This document shows, piece by piece, positions 25,583-42,931 of a stretch of DNA of 64,000 bases. The translations under genes were made by a program, and so were the position numbers. The number at the start of each line of letters is the position of its first letter. Position 1 is the first letter of the stretch. The stretch comes from Carallia brachiata (Eukaryota > Streptophyta > Magnoliopsida > Malpighiales > Rhizophoraceae): NCBI GenBank assembly GCA_021464245.1, contig JADCRB010000007.1, positions 2,232,532 to 2,296,531 of the forward strand. The letters are read 5' to 3'. The notes under the pieces are model-generated. The model saw only the letters and a list, made by a program, of their open reading frames with translations, had not been told where the DNA came from and did not search any database.

Positions 25583-28105
25583 AGTGAAGGTTGTCTGCAG
25601 TGCCATCTTCAAATCTCTCCATCATCATTACCACTGCCATCCAGTCTAGAGTATAAGCTAAATATTTAGATTTGCTGTCGGCAGGAATAAAATATATGGG
25701 ATTTTGTGGCGTTTTTCTATCATTAAGTTGTTTTGGGCTGAAGTGCGTTTAGTCTCGCACTTTGCTTTCATTGTAACATGAATTCTGGGACTGCCTGCCT
25801 GCCTGCCTGCTTCCCTTCTAAGTTCTATGTTACGTTTTTGTGTACTGGCTTATGGTTGTTGAATAAGGTGTAAAATGACTTGTTAAATTCTTGGATTGGA
25901 ATGACGTTTGTTTCCATTAGAACTGTTCTACGAACCAGAAAACAATTTTTAATTTCCAAGTTAAACGTGTTTGAGCGATAATAATACTAAGTTGTGTGAT
26001 CTCTTAGGAAGTGTTGTACTCCTGTTCGAACTTGGTCCAAAAAAAAAACGACAAGTTTTAACAAGAAGCTGAAGTAGGCTAGTCGCGCACTGAGAACGAG
26101 GCTGAAAATTGGGTGAATGATTTTGAACATGATCGATCTCTCATCAAAATTCCATGACTCGGTTTGATAGCTTTATTTATTTATCTAAAATACTAATACT
26201 TAAGTTGAATTTTAAAAATTATTCAAAATAATAATTTAGTAGTAAATTAGTGTATTTTTGTGTTGCCGACTAATGTTCAAGTCTCTGTGTTTATACCCTC
26301 TCCGGATAAATGTCAGGTGGCTCCAAAAGGTGACAAAAGTTTGTGGCGGGACATTAAGTTTTAAGCTCCATACTTACTGTAGTTTTCAATGGTAGAACAT
26401 GACTCTGTCTTACTAGTGTTCGGGTAATGAGTCTATTATATGAAGGTGGTTGAATGAGATATTGACAAATAAAAATTATTTCAATTTTAACTCACAGATC
26501 CGATAATCGACATACATATAACAAATTTTTTTTATTGTTCAAAAAAAAAAGTTGAATTTCAAAAATCCTTTAATAAATCAATTAAATTAGAACAATAGTA
26601 GTCTAGATTTATTAACCTTTCAACGACCCCGTTTAAAGTTATTAACAAAATTTGTGAATGTGTCCATAGCAGTGTTGTTACAACCGGACCGGATCGGTCG
26701 TTTCGACCAGTTCAACTGGTGATCGGCTCAAAGGTCTGGGGTGGTTCATGGTAACTTTTGACCCTTAATTCGGACCGATCAAAAACCGATTAAAACTGTT
26801 GAAAAATTGGACCGGTTCAAAACAAATAAAAGTTTCATAAATTATAATTTGATTTCAAATTTATTTAAATTATAATTTGAGTTTTAAATTTAATTAAAAC
26901 TTTTAATTTAATTCTAAATTTATCAAAACTTTCAATTTAATCCTTAAAAATAAAAAAAGTAATGTTTAATAACCATATATAAGTATTATTTTTTTAAATT
27001 ACTTTTATACATATATATATTAATAAATACCGATTCAAATATTGATTCGACTGATTGAACCTTAACCCACTAATATTTCCGATTCAATAACCGGTCCAGT
27101 TCTGATAATTTTGGTCAATAGATAGATTTTTTTTTGCCAAGTAAAAAAAAATTATTACATGTATATCGATTATTAAATTTACAAATCAAGATTAAAGTTA
27201 TCCTTATTTTTCATATTTTATTCAACCACTCTACAATGGCAGACTCACCATTCAAACTAATAGACTCACAGGACTCCGTCACTGAAAATTCAGTGTATTG
27301 AGTCTAAAACCCAACACCGATCACAATTTTTGCCAACTATCAGACCACCTAGCAAACACCAAGGAAAAATGTGAGGACTCAAATTTGAGTCACAAACGTA
27401 AAAATATATTAACTTATTATTAAACTATTATCTTATATTGTCAATAGATAAATTTTACAACACCTTATATATTAAACGTTTATAATCATTGGTTAAAATT
27501 AAATATTGCTACGATTAGGTTTATTAAAATAAATCTTCTTGTCATGTAAGTTTATCTATATTGAATTCTACTACATAATTATACTTTTATTAACATTAAA
27601 GCGGTTGTGTGGTCCATCTCTTAACATTTTTTTGTCAAAAAAATCCAGTCATCAGACCGTTGATATCCTTTAATTCCACTTTAAGAACGTCTGTGTTTCC
27701 TCAGTGGCCCACAAATTTCGAATCAACGGTAGACAATAAAAAACTTCATAAAAAAAGATGAGCCAAGATACAGCGGACTCTGACTCCAGGAAAAGACAAA
27801 AACATAAAATATGTTGGATCCTTGGTCCAAAATCCAACCGGATTCCTCGAGGCAGCGATTCTCCGCCACAGATGTCCCGTCTGATGTATGTAACCCCGAA
27901 AATTCTGGATCCTCGATTGGGTCACATAAATCCAAGCTTGTTGATTTTCGATTAATTTGTGGGTACCACTCGAAAAAGAAAATAAAAAGTCTTGGATTTT
28001 GAGAGCTACAGTAGTGGGGGATAAGCCTGTAGCTCTGCGGCACTCAAAAGGCGCGGAAAAGGAGTAGGAAGTGTTAGAATCATTGGGGTGTTGGGGTTTC
28101 TAGAC
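25583..28105. other. Intergenic region with degenerate repeat
   Basis: It holds the hydrolase 3' UTR with a CTGC tetranucleotide run (25792-25812), a degenerate element with AACCGGACCGG-type ends (about 26680-27125) and the promoter-proximal region of the next gene. No ORF belongs to a recognisable family. Confidence 0.55.
26680..27125. repeat. Degenerate MITE-like element with CCGGACCGG ends
   Basis: The left end is AACCGGACCGGATCGGTCG. The right end includes AATAACCGGTCCAGTTCTG, a partial reverse complement. The AT-rich core holds repeated TTTAAATTTAATTAAA-like stretches. It resembles the 6813-7675 element. Termini and target duplication are not resolved. Confidence 0.4.
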
Positions 28106-31100
28106 ATGATGTCTAAGCTTTGTCTGATGGCTTCTCATGGGTACCCTCCTGGTCATGGCCTCCTCTTTCTTCAAGAACAGAACAGGCTTGTTAAGGTTAA
28201 TAATGGTTTTCGGTGGCTTTGAGGATTTGTTCTGTCCATTAATTTTGGTGTTTTTTTTTTTTTTTCTGGGTTCTCTTTCTTTTTTTTTTTGTAATTTTAT
28301 TGAATTGGTTGATTCTTTGTGTTCTTTTTCTTTCTTTTTAAATTGCTCGCCATTACTCTATGTGGATACGCATGTTGCTGATATTTATGGATTTGATTAT
28401 CTGGGAATCTGTATTTCTTTCGTTTGGAAACGTTTGTTTTATACAGAGGGTAGAAATTCCCCGATATAGCTTTTGGGTCTCCGTTATCAACTGGGTCATA
28501 TTCATTGAATCAAGTCCAGCCCCCCTTGGTTGAACAATTGATTATTCCCTTATTGTTTGTTTTTTTTTGGACTTGTGCACCGATTCTAGATGATTTTATC
28601 CTTTAATTTTAAGGTTTTTAATATTATTACGAGTGCATTGAAGGGAGAGTTGGACGTATAACCAAGATATTGCATGTTCACGATCAGAGAGGAGCTATGG
28701 AAATATGAAGGTCTGGTTACTGATGATTTGATTTTGTTCTGCCAAGCTGTAATTTGACAATACCTTTGGTTATTGTAAATTTTGATGCAGCTTTGTGTAT
28801 GTTGTCAATAAAGTTATGCTCATGTGATACGGGATGTGTTATTTCAATTTTTTTTTATCACTTTTATTTTGTAATTATAGTTCTGTTTTAATCGCATTTC
28901 CTTGGTAACTAACTTTAACGAGTAACTGATGCAGGATTGCCAACCCCATCTGCCGAGTTGGAGATTAGGTCACAATGTTACGAGGTTGAACTCTCTTAAT
29001 CTGGCATCATATCAGTGTAAGGAGCCATCGAAGCCCGTCAGTGGATTATGCGAGTCAAGCCAGTTTCTCAGTGTTGACTCTACCACTGGAAGACATGTGC
29101 TGATTGATGTCCAAGGTTCAGATTTTACTGGAATTTTGTAGGATTGACTAGTTTTGTTATTATTTTAGAGTCGTGTGAAAAAAAATTATGACAATAATAC
29201 ATGCAGTAGACTATTGCGGACCAAATGTTACATGTCTTCATAAGATGATGATCTGCATCGGTGAATGATTAAAGAAACAATAAGATAAACCAGCAGATTG
29301 AAAGAAACTTCTGGTCGACTGAATGGAAATTATTGATAGTGCAGTAATTTAGGAAGGATGCTGAGTTAGGCGGTATCAGTGAGTCTTCTGTGACAATTGG
29401 TAGGATAGTCTGCAGCAATAATTTGTACAGTCAGCTTTTTGTTTGTCCATTTTGGGAAAGCGTATTGATGCTCAAGTATTCTTATTACCTACCTGTTTTT
29501 GTAGCAGAAACTCGCCCTGACTCAGTCTTGTTTAGCTTTGGAATCGCTGAACAATGCACAAGACGTGATGAAATTGTACAGTTTCTCATGTCTGGATCAA
29601 GCGAACCAGAAAGAAGTGGATTAGATTTATCTTTGCTCTTCGACTTGATGGGACCGCAGGGATTGACATATGCTGCGCATCAACGGCCCTATAATTCTAA
29701 TACAAGTGGTGAATTTGATGCTCCGAAGCGTGAACTGAACTTTGTGGGGAATATGGCCTCCAGTTCAAATATTGCCAGTTGCCCAGATGGTGGAGACTGC
29801 TCATGGGACACAGGACACAAATGAGTGATATTCTCTCTATTGTTGCCGAGTTTCAATTGGCAAAGATCTCAACAACAACTCAGTTGCAAAAGCAGTCAAT
29901 GCTTGTTCCCCACTTTAGCTGGTGCGGATACTAAGACGCATTTGATTTCAGAAGCATATGCAACTTACCAGTTCTAGAAAATTGTCTATCTAATATTATT
30001 GCATTAGGGGTGGTTATTCACTTTGGTTGAATAGAAATTGAACCATACCGGCCTAGTTTTTTTTATGGTTTAGTTAATTCAGAAATTGTTCGATTCAGTT
30101 ATTGTTTTTCAAAACATTTTGTTTTTTGTTTCTTTTTTTTTTTATTTTTTTTATTTCAGGAGTTCAAAACTGAATTAACTGAAAGAAATGGATTTTGTAA
30201 TTTTATGGAATTAATTTTCTTTTTAAATTATTTTGCAGTATTAAAATAGTGTTTAATAATGAGTTAAATATTTTTTAAGTTTTACTAACAGAATTGAAAG
30301 GATTAGAATAGGGTTTTTATTTGTCTTTATGTATTTTTTGTTTTTATCTTACCAAATTAACTATTGGTTTAGTACCTCTGTCAATCTGGTTTGGTTTGGT
30401 TTGGTTTGAAACATTTTCTGGTTTGGTTAATTCTGTTTTTTTTTGAAAATCTTGAACTGAATTAACTGAACCGCCAGATGACCAGCCCTACTTTACAGTT
30501 CAACTCGAGTTAAGTGAGGTGAGCCTTGGTGCAGGGACAACTAATCTGAGCATTGAGGTTCATCACTGTCTAAAGTGGCATTCTATAGATTTTTATTCAA
30601 TTCTTCATGATTGTCAAGGCAATCATCAAAGACCTAACCCTGTAATATTTTCATTGGACAGGGTTGATAAAAGTGGACAGGCTGATAATCCTATGGATTC
30701 TTTGAAGGGAAAAGACGTTATGTCTGCAACGTTAACAAGGTACCTGAACTGCTATACTACAGAAGTATTCCATTCTGTTCATTTTTCTACTTGCCAGTTT
30801 CATATTATAGCATTTTCATATGTAGCTGGACATAACCGTCAGTCTTTCAACTAAAATTTGTTATTTCATTTGATTAAACCACAAAAATGGTCAGAGAAAA
30901 TGTGGCTAAGATTAGAAAGTGAACTTCATGAGATAAAAGTTGGTTCTAACTCGCATGAGTTATCGAGCCGATGGAATTGAGAGATGATAAACAAAAAGGA
31001 GAAGCATTTGAAGTAAGTTAGTGTTTAGAAGAAGGGAAGGAAAAGACCAAAACATTATGGAGGTTATTCACAAGAATGCTTGTGCGAATACTAATCCCCT

Positions 31101-32507
31101 TGGGGGCTGGGTAGTTTAAAGTGGATGTATACTATATATTTGAGGGAGCTTTATATAATTACTTGAGGGACCTTAGTTGAATATGGTCATGTGGCCTCTA
31201 AAAACATTATTTGGGAAGTATTAAGGGTGGATCAAGGCTTGAGATATAATTTCATTCTTTATTCAACAATTGTGTTGCCCCAAATTGATCGTTTTATAAA
31301 ACAGAATTGCAGTAACTCAAGTACCTAAAACTAGTGTTGTCATGCAATTGGCTCTGAGTTCCTCTTAGTGCCGTGTATACTGGCATGCTTGATAACTTGA
31401 TGGTTTTTTAATACTAATATGCTATGGGTACCAGAAGGTAATTATAGCACCTAGAGGTCTACGCCCTACGGCCAGCCTGTTTATCCAAACTACTTTGAGT
31501 GAACTCATTGGAATCTGATCATTTAAGGATAGGACTCTAGCCTACAAACCAATTTAAAAGTGCATATTATTTTAGTAAGTTAAGACCTTGTTAAAGTTCA
31601 ATAAGTTGTTTGGTGAGCCTGTTTCTTCAATTCATTTTCCAGTTTCAACCAGCAAAACAATTCGAATTTCAACAAGGCAAGATGGATGTGTAGCCTACAA
31701 AAATTGGGGAAAAAAAATACAAATGATTTAATATACGTCAAGGGCTGAAGGCTGTGTTTAAGCATAATAACTACATAGACAAAGAGTTGAGCACATGAGG
31801 AAGAATAGGTTATTTGCAAAGCAACCTTGGCATTTCCTGATTTTGATGGTGCGTCTGTTCACCTGACAAATAGCATGCTTTTAGACTTATGCAAATGGTT
31901 ATATCTATTGCAAATTATCTTCTTCATGTTGCCTAATTTGTTTATTCGCCTACTTTGCTTCATTTTTGCTTTCATATTTTATAATCTGTCATTTGTTCTG
32001 AGCAGTCCTGAGAAGACCAAGCTGAAATCATCTTCGAAGAAGAAGAACAGTAGGAAAGGAAGTAGAGAAGCGGATTTCTATAAAAGGAACCAGTTCCATG
32101 CATACGAGTGTCTTTTATCTCTGATGCTGAACAAGCAGAGTAGGAAAACAGCGATCCTGTCGCTAAAGAAATCTAGCCCTGAACTTCCTGAGCTGCTGAC
32201 CCAGTTCACTGTTGGCATTGCTGGGACTGGGCTTGCCGTTCTTATGACCATAATCGGTTCAGGATTGGCTTATGGGAGGATGACCTTTTGTGCGTCTAGA
32301 CTCTTCAGCACTGGATTTGGGTTTGGTCTGTTCTGGCTTTCTGGGGCTGTGTATAGGTTAAGGATCGCAATTGTTGATATCACCAAGAAGACGACCAAGT
32401 TGAGTTTGAAGGAGGATGAAATTATGAAAACTGTGGATAACAGGTTGAAAGATATCTACGTCAGAGCTTTAACGGTGATGGCAGTGGGACTTCTGAGGTT
32501 TGCCTGA
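28106..32507 (+). CDS. Unknown plant protein with C-terminal membrane-type domain (At4g02920-like)
   Basis: Five exons: 28106-28195 (MMSKLCLMASHGYPPGHGLL), 28935-29115, 29508-29921, 30662-30739 and 32006-32507. The protein is about 421 residues if one frame break is ignored. Phases match at every junction except for one missing base inside exon 3 near 29812, where SWDTG runs into a stop while the MSDILSIVAEF frame continues. Features seen: a Ser-rich middle, a lysine-rich patch (KTKLKSSSKKKN), the conserved stretch SPELPELLTQFTVGIAGTG, and two hydrophobic segments (AGTGLAVLMTIIGSGLAYG; TGFGFGLFWLSGAV). I recognise this as a conserved plant family of unknown function, possibly the At4g02920 family, whose Arabidopsis gene I recall as adjacent to mitochondrial EF-Tu, as here. 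Intron 3 carries a hAT-like MITE. No function is assigned. Confidence 0.75.
30007..30489. mobile_element. hAT-like MITE in intron 3 of the unknown gene
   Basis: The ends read AGGGGTGGTTATTCA and, in reverse complement, AGGGCTGGTCATCTGG, a terminal style common in plant hAT MITEs. The sub-terminal regions are dense in GGTTTGGTTTGG (30391-30409) and TGAATTAACTGAA motifs. The target duplication is not clear, so the copy is probably old. Confidence 0.5.
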
Positions 32508-34951
32508 GAGTAAAGCGATGAGTCTGGTAACGGTAGAGATGCTGGTTGCGGAATTAACATGAACAAATATGAATAGTGAGCATAACTGCATATGCCAACA
32601 CAAACCAATTTGATGGGCTTAAGCTCGGCGCATTTGCATGGATGTCTTAAATACGTCTGTGATATATTCATCTTCTAAATTCTAATGCGACCCTACGCTT
32701 CTGTAAGCTTGCGTTATGTTGCATCATCAGTCAGGTCTCCCTTCTAGACCAGTAGCTCATGGAGTTTTGTGTAAATTGATAACAATTCTATACTGTGAAA
32801 TACATACAAACAATTTGGTAAAACAAATAATAGTATTTTGTGAACTGTGAAGACATTCTTAAACATAAAACTTGCACCTCTGCTTGGTTTATTGTTTCCA
32901 TGTGGAGGGCCAATTGTATTGATCCTTAGCACCTTAGCAGGGCCAAGTAAATTTAACTTAGTAAAGGAAGCAAAATTCAAATGCTGACACCTCAGTTATC
33001 TTTTTTAATTTTTTTTTAAATCATGAGTAAAACAAAATAAAAAACTAAATAACAAGAAGTTTAAAACTCGATTAGTTATTCCGAGGAACATCTACTTCAA
33101 TCGTATGCGCTAAAAGATTGCCTCGAACTATTAACTGATCATCTCTGGCGTATTTGTGAGTTAGGCCTTATTTGGTTACTTGATTGTGGATTATTGATTA
33201 TTATTACATATTATTGTTGTTTATAAATTTAAAAATATTATAGTATTTAGTTAAATTACTATTGGATTGTTGTTAAATAATCAAATAACTATTTAGGACT
33301 TTTTTGTAAAAACAAAAATTAAAAAAAACCATTTCTTGCTCTGAATCAAGGTTCAACGAATTTTTGTAAATTGTGATAATAAGATGATTTAGAAGAACTA
33401 TATTTTGCTAACCAATCAAAAATTTAGTTCTTATCCAAAAATATATATATTTTCCTTTTTTTTTTTTAGGAATGAGTTGAGTACGACTCCTGGTTTTGGC
33501 ATCATTAAGATTTTTTTTTTTTTGGGTGTTGTATGCTTGGTATTGTTAGATCTGCAAAGAAGAAAAGGCAAAAGAGAGAACCTTTCTAGAACGATGGAAT
33601 AGAGACGAGAGAAGAAGACAAAGGAAAATAAAGAAATCATGCCTTATTTGTTGGATTTAGCGAAGCCAAATAAAATGAGGATAGATTGATAATTACAAAC
33701 AATCAACAGTTAAAAAAAATAATTTAAAGTTATTTTTTTATTCAGTTGATTATTTTTATTAGCAATCAGTAAACATAAAAATAGTTTATTAAACTCCTTC
33801 AAACTACTGTTTAATTATAAACAACAATTAACACGTTTTAAAAGTAAAATCAACCACCCACCTATATATAAAGAGAATTTAATTATCAAATTTGGGTGAT
33901 TTTGTGTTATGTTAAGCCATCTATACATAGAAAGTATAATTCAATAATCCATGTGGAACTTCCTTCGGAGTAGGCTCAGACGTTCAGCGGGCAGACTTCA
34001 ATTTAACAAGTTACTGCCATATTCAAGTCTTAGTGTCTAATTTTACAGATCCTAAGTTTTGGTCTGACGCAAGTACGGTGGAATACCTCCGAGGGTAAGT
34101 ATAAGTAAAAGACACAATGTTATCTCCCAAATATGAAATCAACCCTTCTTTACATTCATTTTATGTAAAAAATATATATATTACATGATGATTAATTAAA
34201 GAATCAATATTTCAAACACAGAAAGTTCCATTTTTTTTTGTTTAAAAAAATTTTATCCTGTTTGGGCATAACGTAAGAATTGATTATAAGTGCCTAACGG
34301 CAAGGGCTTTATTTGCATTCACACTGTGCACCTCCATACTTTTGCCACATATATTAATAAAATATAATCAATTATTAATTTAGTATAATTATATTAATAA
34401 AATATAAAGTAATAAAATTAAAAATTTAAATTAAATTAATATTATCTCCAAATTTAAAGCACAAATCTTACATAATACGCACTAAAAAACATAAAATTCT
34501 TTTACACAAAATATTAATATAACTAAATTTTATTAATGATTGGATCCATTGTCTTGCTCCCGTAGCCGCACACTGCGGCGCGGTGCCTTTTCCGTAACAA
34601 AATCGCTTCAATTACTTTCTCAAATTTCAGAGGCCTACGGCATTGTATTGCCTTATTTTGCCAGACTCATAACTTTAATTCTTGGTAGAGTCCAAATCCG
34701 GCCCGTTCCCAAAAAACCCAGATCCGTATCCACAGTCCATTAAACCTGGCCCGAACTTTTGCAAATAATACGGGTACGTTTAATCGTCCGAGATTCTCGC
34801 CAAAACCCTCGAGACGAAAAGGAGATGAGCTAAAACCCCCACAATAGACCAATACTCTCCAAAACACCCAGCAGCCTACATCGCCGACTTTCTTCTTCTT
34901 CTTCTGCTTCGCGGTTTTGCAGTTTGGTTTTTCGCAGACTCCGAGAAGTCG
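32508..34951. other. Intergenic region upstream of mitochondrial EF-Tu
   Basis: AT-rich. A possible decayed MITE (about 33166-33850) has GGCCTTATTTGGTTACTTG on the left and AAGCCAAATAAAATGAGG plus mirrored AATCAACAG/TGATTATT motifs on the right. The 5' leader of the EF-Tu gene has a CTT run (34890-34906). No additional gene was recognised. Confidence 0.5.
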
Positions 34952-39076
<4,125 letters not shown>

Positions 39077-39316
39077 CTTCTGGTGAAGTTGGATCCTCTG
39101 TGGCCTTTTTCAGCTTTGATAGCTAGACAAAAAGGGTAAGAACATACTTTTTGTTTGCCTATTTGATTCAAAGGTACTGAATGGATGTTGGTAGAAACCT
39201 GAAAATGAGTTAATTTAGAAAGATGGTTGTCTTCAATGCTCTTCCACATTGTAAAATTCATCCCATGGCTTGATTTCTCTCTATATGGTTTTTCCTTGGC
39301 ATTTGAAATAATTCCG

Positions 39317-39740
39317 GTCAATTGCTCGACCCTGGATTGATATGGAAGTTACTTTAATCTCACCTGACGAGTTCCAAATATGTACTCCATCAATTACTCA
39401 CTATGGAAGAAGAAATTAGAAGAGTGATAAGACTTATAACGGACGAGATGTGTATGTTTACTCTTCTTGTAGAGCATGATTTGGATGGGTACGAGAGTAT
39501 GAAATTGATGGATCCTGACCTAGATGTACTTGTTTATCTTTTTACTTTGATAAAATCAGTGCAATTCAAAGCTTCTTATACGTAATTTTTTTTTAAAAAA
39601 ATCATGTTTAATTTATCTTACGGAAGTACATACGTTTGATCGATTCAGTTATGATCAACCACGGAAAATGAAATCCCGAAAATATGGACTGATCAACAAC
39701 AAGAAGAAAGAAGCAAAACATTAGGGTTCAGGCCCATCAT
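39317..39740 (+). repeat. Direct repeat, copy 1
   Basis: It shares long collinear stretches with 41075-41815, such as AAATATGTACTCCATCAATT and GAGCATGATTTGGATGGG. Both copies end in an ATTAGGGTTCAGGCCCA segment. Divergence is moderate, with several indels. Confidence 0.75.
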
Positions 39741-39765
39741 AACTAGTATATGTTCTAGCCTGTGG

Positions 39766-41040
39766 CTTTCTTGTTGACGGGGTAGAAAAAGCGGTAAATC
39801 TGTCTTCTATTCTGGCGCACGTCCATTTTAGGAAGTATTAGCAGCACTGTGGCGCTTGGGATGGTGGTCGTGGCGCGATGGCGACGATGGACGCGATGAC
39901 CTCGAATATAAGCTGATTAATCCAAGAGAGATCTGCCGTTAGTCCAAGTACAAGAGAAACGCTCAGCATCACCAGGATTCAGAGTTCTATTTATTTGAGA
40001 CGTGCACGCGTGCACACACACACACACACACAAAAAAAAAAAAAAGAAAGAAAGGGAAAAAGACCCTAAAAAAAGGGAAAAAAAATTGTCGGGAAATCGA
40101 GAATAGAAGACGCTGACAAATTAATCAGAAAAAATTAAAGAATAAAGGAAAGGTTAAGAACTCACCTGTCGACAAAGAATAGTCTACTCCGATTGAGACG
40201 GCGGCGGTATCGTTTGTCTGGATGCCTGGCGCCACCCAATTACTTTTGCTTATATTTATTTATTTATTTATTTTTTAGTTTTCATGAAACCCTAATAGGC
40301 ACATACTTTTGCTTATATTTACGTCCTTTTTCCTTGTTTTCTTAAATTTCAGTAAAAATAACGTGTTCTCCAATCCACTATTATTTAAAGTGATGTTACT
40401 CGTTTCAAAACCAAAAATTTAGTGTCAACGTGATGGTAGCAGTGGGATGAACACGTGGAATAATTTGATTAAAGAATTATTACATAAAAATAAAAATAAA
40501 AAAACATATAAATAGTTAAACAAACAGTCTTGTACATGTTTAATCACTAATTAATGTGAGAGTTTAGTTGATAATTTAGTATGCATTTCACTATATTGAT
40601 TTGAGTTTAAGTCTTTTATGCTTGAAAATTTGTTGTTTTGTATGCTGCTGATTCAAAACTAATTAATACTTAAATCAGACATGTGAAGTTTAATTAGACC
40701 CAACAGTATTTTAGTAATACTTTCTTCCTATGAGAAAAACCAAATGACGACATTAATGAATAGTTAAATCTTGATTTCCAGCTATGTTGATTCACATACC
40801 AATGATACGTTTTTTTTTTTTTTTGTGATAAAAAGGTGCATGTCTAATCAAAGCTCATAGATAGCTACTGCCTTCTTATTTAGTCTAAAAATCCTTTAAA
40901 TGGACTTTGTGTGCTACAGTGTTTCTTAAATCCTAACCGGCACGATCTTTTTCATTCCCGTGTTCTAAACCTTAACCGGCACGCTATAGACCTTATTGTT
41001 TTTGCTTTTTGATACAATGTCGGCTGTTATTACAATGAAT
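39766..41040. pseudogene. Decayed copy of the DUF295 pair's 5' ends and shared promoter
   Basis: Collinear with 52745-53915 in the same orientation. 39766-39995 matches the first coding part of the minus-strand DUF295 gene (shared TTGACGGGGT and AAGCGGTAAATCTGTCT). 40150-40240 matches its leader (CGATTGAGACGGCGG). 40360-40400 shares AACGTGTTCTCCAATCCA. 41010-41040 matches the start of intron 1 of the plus-strand partner (GATACAATGTCGG). Coding is broken, and about 160 bp including the plus-strand exon 1 is missing between GGCACGCTAT and CTTATTGTTTTTGC. Confidence 0.75.
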
Positions 41041-41074
41041 AAAGCTTTTTAGTAACCAGAATAAAAATTCTGGT

Positions 41075-41815
41075 GAATTACTTGACACTGGATTGACATG
41101 GAAGTCACTTAAATTACGCCTGAGGAGTTGCAAATATGTACTCCATCAATTACTCAATAGGGAGGAAGAAGGAATTAGAAGAGCTATAAGAGTCACAACA
41201 GACGAGAGATGTTTATATTTACTCTTCTTCTAAAGCATGATTTGGATAGGTAAGAACATATGAAATTGATGGATCGTGAACTGCGTATGTACATGAACTT
41301 TGTGCAAATCAAAGCTTCTTATAGGTAACAACTAACAACGTGAAAGTGGAAAAACCTGTGCTGTGCCTGTTTTTTTTTTTTTTGGTGCAACATTGTTTGC
41401 ACTTTAGTGATGATATCATGTAAAGAGAAATACCCCCATTTAGGATTTTTTTTGCCTCCTCCATGCTCCAAGCATCTCAGTCACCCTCGTTTAGGATTCT
41501 TTGCAAATGCATATGAGAAAATCGTCCTTCGTCCAATTTTGCGATATGGAACTACAATACAATGGTCATATGTTGAAGATCGAAATTTGAACTCTAAATT
41601 TATGAATTATAAGGTACTACTTTCAACTATTTCAAGAATAAAAGTATGGTTGAGTCTTTTGAATTAGTCATGATCAAATACTAAAAATAAAACCCCAAAA
41701 AGGGATGCGGTTGGGCCTTGCATTTATGGACTGACGACAACAAGATAGGAAGTGAAGCCCATACAAGTCAGAACGAACAAAAACACAGACAAAATATTAG
41801 GGTTCAGGCCCAACA
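41075..41815 (+). repeat. Direct repeat, copy 2
   Basis: Diverged second copy of 39317-39740, with an inserted or expanded central part (about 41340-41690). The two copies bracket the decayed DUF295 promoter copy. Confidence 0.65.
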
Positions 41816-42931
41816 AAACTAAATGTGTCAGCCCAATCATGGCCGAGGCCTCAGTCCCTTTATACATTTTGCCGGTGAGCCAAGCGACCCACGAACGGGC
41901 CGCACCTCACTCTTGGCCATTTCACAAAGGAGACCATCCCTGCGGTTTACCCTTGTGACGCGTCGGGGGGCAAGATATCTCGTTTCTGACTGGTCGATTA
42001 GTTTGTCGAGATATCATATCCCCCGACAAGTCCCTTTTTGAGCCAAATTCTATTTATTTATTTATCGGTCAACTAAATTTTTTCTATCAAATTTAGGGTG
42101 CCGAATCTCCAGGAAAACCTGAATTAGATCTCAAATTCAGGGGTTAGTATGAGTTTATCTATTCACTTGTTTAAAAAGATCGTCATAAATAATTAAATAA
42201 TTAAAGTTTGTGTTGTTGAATTTTAAATTTTAAATATTTTATTTATATAGATAAAATGTTAAAAAAAACGTCTTTTTCATTTATTTTATTGTTACATAAA
42301 ATATTTGACATAATCATAAAAATTAAAAATTTCTTCCACTACATTGTTTCGGCAGGCCAAAAATCTCTCCAACTTTTCTTTTTGGTTTTTCCTTTAATGT
42401 TGTTAACTTCTCCGGGTCCGGAGCAGAACCCAGAGGGATAAACAGAGGAACCAAGATCAAGCGTCCCCCGTCTGCTATTCTCCAGTTTCATATCCTTCAA
42501 ATTGCACCCCATCCCAATCCCATTCTGATCGGTTGGCACAGTTTTGTAATCATGCATGAATGTGTGGTCATGTTAGCTTCTCAAGGTCAGCACCGAACTG
42601 TTTGCTTTGGCAAAGATGTCGTGGCTTCCTGACATTGATGTCTGACCTTATTATGTTTCTTGTATTGGAGCTTTCTATTTGTTTCAGATACCGTTCTGTC
42701 TTTTTCTCTCTGATTTCAGCATAATGAGGGGCAGTTTTCTGCACTCCTTGCGCTTAAAACAAAAGGCAACACGCCAGTTAAGGAACTAAGAAGGAATCCT
42801 TTCTTTCTTTCTTTCAAGTTTCAATGAGTTTTGTCTTTGCTTTACAGCCACTTCTTCAGGGTCTTCGGTTTTATTACATAATAACAACTTCCTCTCGCTG
42901 ATCTTGTCCTGTTCAGCTTCTTTCACTTATC

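Larger units (their letters stand above)
39077..42931. other. Intergenic region built largely from duplicated sequence
   Basis: It holds a pair of diverged direct repeats (39317-39740 and 41075-41815). Between them is a degenerate copy (39766-41040) of the promoter region of the DUF295 gene pair found at 52745-53915. A CA run (40012-40032) and a TTTA run (40254-40276) are present. No intact gene was recognised; the GDSL promoter would lie at the right end. Confidence 0.7.

Noticed and set aside
31598..31819. Small minus-strand ORF within intron 4 of the unknown gene
   Set aside because: Short, low-information translation without family resemblance; intronic.
39403..39585. Small ORF MEEEIRRVIRLITDEM in the first direct repeat
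   Set aside because: The second repeat copy has stops and frame changes at the equivalent place, so there is no sign of coding constraint.
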